18,549 nucleotides of DNA from an uncultured Prevotellaceae bacterium (lineage in GTDB: Bacteria > Bacteroidota > Bacteroidia > Bacteroidales > Bacteroidaceae), in NCBI GenBank assembly GCA_946624335.1, contig CAMOSA010000023.1, positions 1 through 18,549 of the forward strand, in the 5' to 3' direction. The notes beneath the pieces were generated by a model. The model ran no database searches, was not told the origin of the DNA, and saw nothing but the letters and a program-made list of their open reading frames with translations. The translations under genes were made by a program, and so were the position numbers. This document shows positions 13,371-18,549 of the stretch, piece after piece (position 1 is the stretch's first letter; each line of letters starts with the position of its first letter).

Positions 13371-13929
13371 CGCCATCATCTTCTGCGCCCCCAGCGGCAG
13401 CGGCAAGAGCACCATCATCGGCAGCCTGATGCCGCACGAGGAGTTGCGCCTCGCCTTTTCCATCTCGGCCACGACACGCCCGCCACGAGGCCAGGAGCGC
13501 GACGGCGTGGAATACCTGTTCCTCTCGCCCGAGCAGTTCCGACAACACATCGCAGCCGATGACTTCATCGAGTACGAGGAAGTCTATACCGACCGCTACT
13601 ACGGCACCCTCAAGGCACAGGTCGAGAAGCAGTTGGCACAGGGGCAGAACGTGGTCTTCGACGTCGACGTCCACGGCGGTATGCGCCTGAAAGAATATTT
13701 CGGAGAACGCGCCATGAGTCTCTTCATACAGCCCCCCAGCATCGACGAGCTGCGCCGTCGCCTCGAAGGGCGTGGCACGGACGCCCCCGACGTCATCGAG
13801 CAACGCCTCGACCGCGCCGCCTACGAGCTCTCCTTCGCGCCGCGCTTCGACCACATCGTCGTCAACGACGACCTCGAGAAGGCCAAGGCCGATGCCTACG
13901 AGCTGGTCAAGGACTTCGTCCTCGCCTAA
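13303..13929 (+). CDS. gmk: Guanylate kinase with repeat-derived N-terminal extension
   Basis: Phosphorylates GMP to GDP in the cytoplasm. The 208-residue protein has the P-loop APSGSGKST (29-37), FSISATTRPPRGQERDGVEY (52-71) and EYEEVYTDRYYGT (90-102) for GMP binding, VVFDVDVHGGMRLK (117-130), and the lid part RRRLEGRGTDAPDVIEQRL (151-169). Relatives usually begin only a few residues before the strand IIF. Here 24 residues precede it, and RPTPSLTGKAGGGS (10-23) is encoded by the right arm of the inverted-repeat element. No ATG, GTG or TTG occurs in frame between 13303 and the P-loop, so the extension must be translated unless a rare start codon is used. The kinase part looks intact. Confidence 0.95.
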   Translation: MRKNANSQERPTPSLTGKAGGGSAIIFCAPSGSGKSTIIGSLMPHEELRLAFSISATTRPPRGQERDGVEYLFLSPEQFRQHIAADDFIEYEEVYTDRYYGTLKAQVEKQLAQGQNVVFDVDVHGGMRLKEYFGERAMSLFIQPPSIDELRRRLEGRGTDAPDVIEQRLDRAAYELSFAPRFDHIVVNDDLEKAKADAYELVKDFVLA

Positions 13930-13949
13930 CGCATAAACCATAAAAACCT

Positions 13950-14543
13950 ATGCTCATCGGTCTCTACGGCGGCAGCTTCAACCCCATTCACACCGGCCAC
14001 ATACGCCTCGGGCAATGGCTGGTGCGCCATGACCTGGTCGATGAGCTATGGTTCCTCGTCTCGCCACAGAACCCGCTGAAGCCGGCCGCCGGCCTGCTGG
14101 ATGACGACGCTCGCCTCAGCCTGGCGCGCCTCGCCATCGGACGTAAACGGCGTCTGCGCGTCAGCGACTTCGAGTTTCACCTGCCCCGACCCTCATATAT
14201 GGTCACGACGCTCGAAGGCCTCCGCGAAGCCTATCCGGGGCACGACTTCGCCCTCGTCATCGGCGCCGACAACTGGTACCGCTTCCCGCAATGGTACCAG
14301 TCCGACGTCATCCTCGCCCACCATCGTATACTCGTCTACCCACGCCCCGGCTTCCCCATTGACGGAAGCCAGCTGCCCCCCACGGTATCACTCGTCAACA
14401 CCCCCCTCTACGACCTCTCGTCGACGCAGATACGAGAAGCCATCGCCACCGAAGGGACTGACTACGACGGCCACGGACTCGAACCACGAGTATGGGAGGA
14501 AATCAAGGCTAAAGGCTATTACCTCAATCAAGCCCAAGTGTAA
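13950..14543 (+). CDS. nadD: Nicotinate-nucleotide adenylyltransferase
   Basis: Makes deamido-NAD from nicotinate mononucleotide and ATP, in the cytoplasm. The 197-residue protein has the nucleotidyltransferase loop GGSFNPIHTGH (7-17), SPQNPLK (38-44), the substrate motif GADNWYRFPQW (105-115), and the second ATP motif SSTQIREAI (157-165). All key residues are present and the length is normal. It starts 20 nt after gmk and closes the yicC-gmk-nadD unit. The 22-nt hairpin array begins 2 nt after its TAA. Confidence 0.96.
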   Translation: MLIGLYGGSFNPIHTGHIRLGQWLVRHDLVDELWFLVSPQNPLKPAAGLLDDDARLSLARLAIGRKRRLRVSDFEFHLPRPSYMVTTLEGLREAYPGHDFALVIGADNWYRFPQWYQSDVILAHHRILVYPRPGFPIDGSQLPPTVSLVNTPLYDLSSTQIREAIATEGTDYDGHGLEPRVWEEIKAKGYYLNQAQV

Positions 14544-14545
14544 AA

Positions 14546-14692
14546 GCCTACACACATAGGCTCATCGGCCTACACACATAGGCTCATCGGCTTACACACA
14601 TAAGCTCATCGACCTATACACATAGGCTCGTCGGCCTACACACATAGGCTCGTCGGCTTACACACGTAGGCTCATCGGCCTATACACATAGG
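14546..14692 (+). repeat. Tandem hairpin array, six full 22-nt units plus a partial
   Basis: Units start at 14546, 14568, 14590, 14612, 14634, 14656 and (partial) 14678. The consensus is GCCTACACACATAGGC plus TCATCG; each unit is a small palindrome, CCTA and TAGG around CACACA. In unit 3 both arms change together (CTTA with TAAG), and unit 6 changes one arm to a G-U pair, so pairing is maintained. There are no spacers between units, so it is not a CRISPR array. Confidence 0.9.
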
Positions 14693-14701
14693 TGAAAACA
14701 G

Positions 14702-14740
14702 AACAAGCATAGGCTGAAGAAAAGAGCCTATGCTTGTTTT
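14702..14740 (+). terminator. Rho-independent terminator of yicC-gmk-nadD
   Basis: A perfect 14-bp stem (14702-14715 with 14725-14738), loop GAAGAAAAG, with TTTT at the end of the stem. The inner part of the stem, ATAGGCT/AGCCTAT, repeats the stem of the preceding 22-nt units. The T-run is short but the stem is strong. Confidence 0.8.
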
Positions 14741-14763
14741 ATGATTGAAGGTATATACCTTTG
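14734..14763 (+). promoter_or_regulatory. Plus-strand promoter-like site after the terminator
   Basis: TTG (14734-14736, inside the terminator's 3' arm), 19 nt, TACCTTTG (14756-14763). A transcript from it would read the second 22-nt array and then run antisense into the 3' end of the GH43 gene. No plus-strand gene follows, so it makes a non-coding RNA, or is a relic. Confidence 0.5.
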
Positions 14764-14772
14764 CGCCGAAGC

Positions 14773-14860
14773 GAGCTGTCGTTAAGCCATCAACGACCTG
14801 TCGTTAAACCGGCAACGACCTGTCGTTAAACCGGCAAGGAGCTATCGTGCGAGACGCAAC
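14773..14860 (+). repeat. Second tandem array, four 22-nt units
   Basis: Units start at 14773, 14795, 14817 and 14839. Units 2 and 3 differ only at the last base (GACCTGTCGTTAAACCGGCA plus AC or AG); unit 1 is close and unit 4 degenerate. Across each junction AACGAC and GTCGTT form a palindrome with a 2-nt centre (14792-14805 and 14814-14827). The array ends 6 nt before the stop codon of the GH43 gene. Confidence 0.85.
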
Positions 14861-14866
14861 GGCTTC

Positions 14867-17758
14867 TTATTTCAGAACAACCTTCTTGCCTCCGACGACG
14901 TAGACACCGGGACGCCGTGGGGTGACGGGCAGGCGACGGCCGGCAAGGTCGAAGACGTGGTGGTCGGCAGGCACGACGTACTGGCGCGCAGCGCTGATGC
15001 CTGTACCCTCCGGCGAGAAGTCGCTGACGCGGTTGAGCAGCGTGTTCAGGGCTCGGATGTCAGCCTGCTCGAGGGCACGGTTGTAGACGAGGAGGTCGTC
15101 GAAGCAAGCCTCGGCAGAGCCATAGCCGGAGCCTACGCCGAGCTGCAGGTATTCGGCCTGGGCGATGAAGTCGAGGACGTGCTGATAGTCGAACAGCTTG
15201 GCCGAAAGGAGTGCCGTGGAGGCGCTGCCGGCTGTCGACTCGAAGGCCTTCGGCGACTTGCGTACTCCGTCGATGTAGAGGTTGATGCCATCTTCCTTGG
15301 AGACGGTCATCGTCACCAGGGTCCATTCGTCAGCACCGATGTATCCTGTGGCGTTGGAACCTGTGTCGTCAGGCTTGTTCATGCTGAAGCTGTCGTCGCC
15401 GCTCTCGAAGCCAACGAAGGCGTTGCCTGTCATGAAGAGGCGCTGGCTGACCGTCGTCAGCTGACCCATCTTGTCGGTGAAGGCCCACAGCGTGCCGGTC
15501 AGGTCGCTGGCATCTGCACGGCGCACCCAGGTCGAGATGGTGAAGCCGTCGAGACCGGTCTGTCCGGCCAGGGGATTGGGCATACGGACGTAGCTGTTGG
15601 CACACTGCTGGCTACCGTACTGGTGGACGACCTGCCCGAAGCGATCGTCGTCGACCTCGAGCGTGGGGGCTGCCGTCGTGGTGCCGACACGGGTGTAGAG
15701 CGCCGTCTGGTCCGTAGCATAGAGGTTGTGCGTCGGCTTCTCGTCGAAGTTGTAGTACGCCATAATGCCCGACGTGGCGTCGCCGGTGATGGCCGTGGCG
15801 CGGGCTGCCGTGACGTTGAACTCACGCTCGTAGGCGTAGCTGCCACAGCGGATGCGGCAGGTGAGGGTGACGGGCGTGATATCGTCGGAAGGGTTGTACT
15901 TGCCGGTATTGGAGATCACATCGGGCTCCGACGATTCCCATTCGATGACGGCGCCATAGTAGCCCTTGCCGCTGAACGAGAGGTTCTTGCTCACAGTAGC
16001 ATTGTTGCGAACAGGGAGCGTATAGTTCTTATTGGTATAGGCGATGGCCGACTGAGGCTCCATCTTCCAGCCCCAGATGCTGACACCGGAATTGGCCAAT
16101 GCGGTGAAGCAGATGGCCTTGTACATGGTGCCGTCGACCTGCTGCTGGACGACGACGCCGTTGTAGGTGACGCCTCCGGCGACGAGCCTGATGTAAGCGG
16201 TGCCATCGGTCATCGACCACGATCCGCTCAGGTCGCCGGTGATGCGACCTTCGTCGTTCAAGGTGAGGTGTATGGGCGTGACGCACTCGCGGTTGGCGTG
16301 ATCGAGGCGGTAGCGATGGATGAGTACTTCGTAGTCGCCGGCTATCTCGTCGGCCGTGTATCGGCATCCGGCGGCCAGCGTGGCGTCGGTGTCCTCCTCG
16401 CCGTCGAACTGGAAGGGGGCGGCACAGAGCCAGCCCTGCTGGTTCTGGAAGAGCTGGTGGACGCGCACCTGATGGCCTTCGCCGCCGTCGTTGAAGCGCG
16501 TGTGATAAACGATGAAGGCGCGACCTTGCTCATCGACGATGGCGCTGTTGTGGCCTTGGGCCAGCTCGCCGACGGTCATGAAGCCCCAGTCGGCGTAGGC
16601 GCCGAAGGGACGCGTGCCACCGGTCGTCTGCTGGTTAGGGCCGTAGTTGAGCCAGTAGCGTCCGTTGTAGAAGGCATCGAGGTTCTGAGCGTCGAGGTAG
16701 GGGCCTTCGGGCTTCTCGGAGCGGAAGATAGCCACCTCGTAGCCGCCCGTAGAATCCAGACCGCCATAGCTGATGAACAGGTAGTAGTAGTTGCCGATCT
16801 TCTGGATGTACGATCCCTCGCCGCTGGAGTAGTAGCCTCCGGCGATGCGACGTCCGAAATAGGGGTCGCTGACGGCGCGGCCTCCGCCGTCGAGCTCGAT
16901 GGGATAGGTGACGGTGTAGTCGCGCAGGCCGGTCTCCTTGTCGAGCTTGAGGAGGAAGATGCCGCCGCTCCACGAGCCGTAGCTCATCCACATCTGGCCG
17001 TCGTCGTCGAAGAAGACGCACGGGTCGATATTGTTGGGCCAATAGGTTCCCCAGTCGTTGCCACGGTTATAACGGCCGGGCAGCGATGTCTGCTTGCCGA
17101 TGACAATCTCGAGGTCGGTCTTCTTCCAGTTGATGTAGCTGTTCGTGCCGTTGATGAAGCCCGAGAAGGTGACAGGGCCCTGGTAGACATAGGGGCCGGT
17201 GATGCGGTCGGCTGTCAGCAGGACGATAACGGAGTGCCACGCATTGCCGTTGACGCTCATGTACATGCACCACTTGTTCATCGTCGGGTTATAGATGAGG
17301 TCGGGCGCCCACAGGTTGCCGCCGATGTTGTAGCCTCCGTCGTCGGCGTGGGCCCATGCCTCGGCATCGAAGGGACCGAAGTCGACCTCCTGGACGCTGC
17401 CGCCGACGAGCGCCTTGACCTTCTTCGTCTGGTTCACCGAGAAAGCCGAGGCGTAGTTCGTCACCACGACGCGGCCACTGCTGTTGACCGTGCCGAAGAG
17501 GTTGCCGTTGTCGACGCCTTGGAAGCTGACCAGGTTGTCATTGGAACGTGCCCAGCCGCGGTGGGTGCCTATAATATAGTAGGTGCTGCCCGTGCTGTGC
17601 ACGACCGACGGGTCGTGGACGCTGACCCAAGGACGGTTCTTGGCTGGCGTCAAGGCATTGAGCTCGGCGAGTGACAGCTGTGTGTAGTCCTGAGCCTGCA
17701 CGTGGCCCGACGAAATTGCCACCAAGGCAGAAAGCATGAGAAGAGAGCGTAGCTTCAT
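14867..17758 (-). CDS. Secreted multidomain GH43 glycosidase (arabinanase/arabinosidase-like)
   Basis: A 963-residue exported enzyme. The signal peptide is MKLRSLLMLSALVAISSGHVQAQ. A five-bladed propeller GH43 domain spans about 40-430: base Asp49 in VHDPSVV, WAPDLIY (150-156), second Asp245 in NNIDPCVFFDDDG, acid Glu314 in SSGEGSYIQK, and His403 in GHNSAIVDEQG. Next come a lipocalin-like GH43_C2 part (about 430-570, ending TFTAL-type FTALANSGVSIWGWKME), an Ig-like aBig_2-type domain (578-652), a LamG/concanavalin-like domain (about 664-905), and a C-terminal tail FDLAGRRLPVTPRRPGVYVVGGKKVVLK that resembles short type IX secretion sorting ends. The likely substrate is arabinan or arabinose side chains. 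The open frame continues to 17806, but ATG 17758 starts the signal peptide. No SusC/SusD genes are adjacent in the window. Confidence 0.88.
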   Translation of the reverse strand: MKLRSLLMLSALVAISSGHVQAQDYTQLSLAELNALTPAKNRPWVSVHDPSVVHSTGSTYYIIGTHRGWARSNDNLVSFQGVDNGNLFGTVNSSGRVVVTNYASAFSVNQTKKVKALVGGSVQEVDFGPFDAEAWAHADDGGYNIGGNLWAPDLIYNPTMNKWCMYMSVNGNAWHSVIVLLTADRITGPYVYQGPVTFSGFINGTNSYINWKKTDLEIVIGKQTSLPGRYNRGNDWGTYWPNNIDPCVFFDDDGQMWMSYGSWSGGIFLLKLDKETGLRDYTVTYPIELDGGGRAVSDPYFGRRIAGGYYSSGEGSYIQKIGNYYYLFISYGGLDSTGGYEVAIFRSEKPEGPYLDAQNLDAFYNGRYWLNYGPNQQTTGGTRPFGAYADWGFMTVGELAQGHNSAIVDEQGRAFIVYHTRFNDGGEGHQVRVHQLFQNQQGWLCAAPFQFDGEEDTDATLAAGCRYTADEIAGDYEVLIHRYRLDHANRECVTPIHLTLNDEGRITGDLSGSWSMTDGTAYIRLVAGGVTYNGVVVQQQVDGTMYKAICFTALANSGVSIWGWKMEPQSAIAYTNKNYTLPVRNNATVSKNLSFSGKGYYGAVIEWESSEPDVISNTGKYNPSDDITPVTLTCRIRCGSYAYEREFNVTAARATAITGDATSGIMAYYNFDEKPTHNLYATDQTALYTRVGTTTAAPTLEVDDDRFGQVVHQYGSQQCANSYVRMPNPLAGQTGLDGFTISTWVRRADASDLTGTLWAFTDKMGQLTTVSQRLFMTGNAFVGFESGDDSFSMNKPDDTGSNATGYIGADEWTLVTMTVSKEDGINLYIDGVRKSPKAFESTAGSASTALLSAKLFDYQHVLDFIAQAEYLQLGVGSGYGSAEACFDDLLVYNRALEQADIRALNTLLNRVSDFSPEGTGISAARQYVVPADHHVFDLAGRRLPVTPRRPGVYVVGGKKVVLK

Positions 17759-17806
17759 TGTGTGATGAGTGTTAGAAAAACGAGTTTTGTACGTCAGTAT
17801 AGCCAT

Positions 17807-17832
17807 AAAAGGCCTTCAAAGGTAGGCCTTTT
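17807..17832 (-). promoter_or_regulatory. Palindrome enclosing the -7 box of the GH43 gene
   Basis: AAAAGGCCT (17807-17815) and AGGCCTTTT (17824-17832) form a perfect 9-bp inverted repeat around 8 nt. Its centre, read on minus, contains TACCTTTG (17824-17817), the probable -7 box; the -33 box is poor. The leader to ATG 17758 would be about 55 nt. The position suggests an operator. A terminator is less likely, as no gene ends here. Confidence 0.5.
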
Positions 17833-17895
17833 TGATGACTTTCCTTAACATTTAGCCCATATTTAACGTGTTTTAATATAAATAAGGTGTAAGTT

Positions 17896-17927
17896 TTTGG
17901 CCGTTTGACAAGAAAACCATTCCTTTG
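17896..17927 (+). promoter_or_regulatory. Probable promoter of the OmpA-family lipoprotein gene
   Basis: TTTG (17896-17899), 20 nt, TTCCTTTG (17920-17927), one base off the usual TAnnTTTG. The leader to ATG 18015 is about 82 nt. Confidence 0.55.
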
Positions 17928-18014
17928 CCCCCGATAAAGGTCGTGCCGATGCTTAAACCATCGTCAGCAGCGACCGTCAAAGAAGCGTATTCACCATAAA
18001 AACAAGCTACGACT

Positions 18015-18549
18015 ATGAAAAAGATCATTTTCCTGCTCACGGCAGGACTCTTGCTCACCTCGTGTGCCAGCAAGAAGAAGTTCAACGAGCTGCAAGGCAA
18101 CTACAATACCCTGCAGAGCGAATATCAGGCCGCACAAGTCAAGCTGGCCGAGAACGGCGTCACCATTAAGAGCCTCGAGGAACGACTGGCCGACGCCAAG
18201 GCCGAGAACGAGCGTCTGGGCCGTGCCTACGCGGCGCTACAGGGCTCATTCGACAAGAATCTGCAGGCCGGCAACGTGAACATTGTCAAGCTCGTCGACG
18301 AGATCAACGCCTCCAACAAGTTCATCAAGCAGCTCGTAGAGGCTAAGGACAAGAGCGACAGCCTCAACGTCGTGCTCACCAACAAGCTCACCCGCTCGCT
18401 GTCGAAGGAAGAGTTGAAGGACGTCGACGTGCAGGTCCTCAAAGGTGTCGTCTATATCTCGCTGGCCGACAATATGCTCTACAAGAGCGGCAGCTACCCG
18501 ATCAGCGACCGTGCCGCCGCGACGCTCGAGAAGGTTGCCAAGATCATCA
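18015..18549 (+). CDS. OmpA-family lipoprotein, N-terminal part (runs off the window)
   Basis: Only the first 178 codons are in the window, with no stop. The signal MKKIIFLLTAGLLLTSC gives a lipobox with Cys17. Residues about 20-85 are a heptad-rich coiled coil (KFNELQGNYNTLQSEYQAAQ, then KSLEERLADAKAENERL). From about residue 135 the sequence turns into the start of an OmpA/MotB peptidoglycan-binding domain: VQVLKGVVYISLADNMLYKSGS, then ISDRAAATLEKVAKII. The layout is that of the outer-membrane lipoproteins of Bacteroidetes that tether the membrane to peptidoglycan. The start is supported by the lipoprotein signal and by the promoter at 17896-17927. The DAP- or glycan-contacting residues lie beyond the end and cannot be checked. 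Confidence 0.9.
   Translation, partial: MKKIIFLLTAGLLLTSCASKKKFNELQGNYNTLQSEYQAAQVKLAENGVTIKSLEERLADAKAENERLGRAYAALQGSFDKNLQAGNVNIVKLVDEINASNKFIKQLVEAKDKSDSLNVVLTNKLTRSLSKEELKDVDVQVLKGVVYISLADNMLYKSGSYPISDRAAATLEKVAKII

Larger units (their letters stand above)
14544..14866. other. Repeat-filled gap between nadD and the convergent GH43 gene
   Basis: The whole gap is structured: a 22-nt tandem array (14546-14692), a terminator (14702-14740), a plus-strand promoter overlapping it (14734-14763) and a second, unrelated 22-nt array (14773-14860). No protein-coding gene fits. Confidence 0.7.

Noticed and set aside
14546..14692. Possible CRISPR array after nadD
   Set aside because: Units follow each other directly with a 22-nt period and no unique spacers, and no cas gene is present.
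14957..17674. A 905-codon open frame on plus, fully antisense to the GH43 gene
   Set aside because: The minus-strand frame has a signal peptide, catalytic motifs and domain order. The antisense translation is low-complexity (Val, Ala, Glu, Asp, Gly) with no recognisable domain, as expected opposite a GC-rich gene with strong codon bias.
764..18549. tRNA or rRNA genes
   Set aside because: No cloverleaf-like sequence with the conserved TTCGA/GGTTCGAATCC-type arm was noticed and no rRNA sequence was recognised; this was by eye and is not a substitute for a covariance-model scan.

Overview
The window reads as chromosomal DNA of a Bacteroidales bacterium, most likely a Prevotella-type genus. The grounds are the repeated Bacteroidetes promoter form (TTG/TTTG, 19-20 nt, TAnnTTTG), start sites with little Shine-Dalgarno sequence, the block tsaB / DUF4290 / murA / rimM / dxr / rseP, a HU-type protein fused to a winged helix, a VirE-type ATPase with a DUF3874-like tail, and GC-rich genes separated by AT-rich, repeat-laden gaps. 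The genus is an inference; there is no rRNA to test it.

Left part (1-3809), accessory: a toxin-first HigB/HigA-like pair whose promoter leaves almost no room for a leader before a GTG start; then a VirE/DUF3874 P-loop ATPase (minus) diverging from a HU-winged-helix DNA-binding protein (plus). Between those two genes lie two good promoters and an exactly phased 21-nt degenerate tandem array next to the HU promoter. A 25-bp perfect inverted repeat (878-902 and 3773-3797) brackets this module.

Middle part (3810-12087), housekeeping, all on the minus strand and probably one long transcription unit read from about 12220 downwards: tsaB, DUF4290, murA, rimM, dxr, rseP, a DUF3298-like lipoprotein, a small VanZ-like membrane protein and a membrane-anchored CbbX/SpoVK-type AAA ATPase. 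The set covers tRNA t6A modification, peptidoglycan precursor synthesis, 16S maturation, isoprenoid synthesis and envelope stress proteolysis. MurA carries Asp where fosfomycin-sensitive enzymes have the catalytic Cys.

Right part (12088-18549): a divergent promoter region, then yicC, gmk and nadD on plus; an intergenic stretch with two different 22-nt tandem palindrome arrays separated by a terminator and a promoter; a large secreted GH43 arabinanase/arabinosidase-like enzyme on minus; and the start of an OmpA-family lipoprotein that runs off the window.

The most unusual signals are non-coding repeats that touch genes. Two copies of a MITE-like inverted-repeat element of about 140-150 bp each supply coding sequence: one gives the last seven codons and stop of dxr and ends 6 nt before the rseP start, the other encodes part of the N-terminal extension of guanylate kinase. 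The 22-nt hairpin array after nadD shares its stem sequence with the terminator that follows it.
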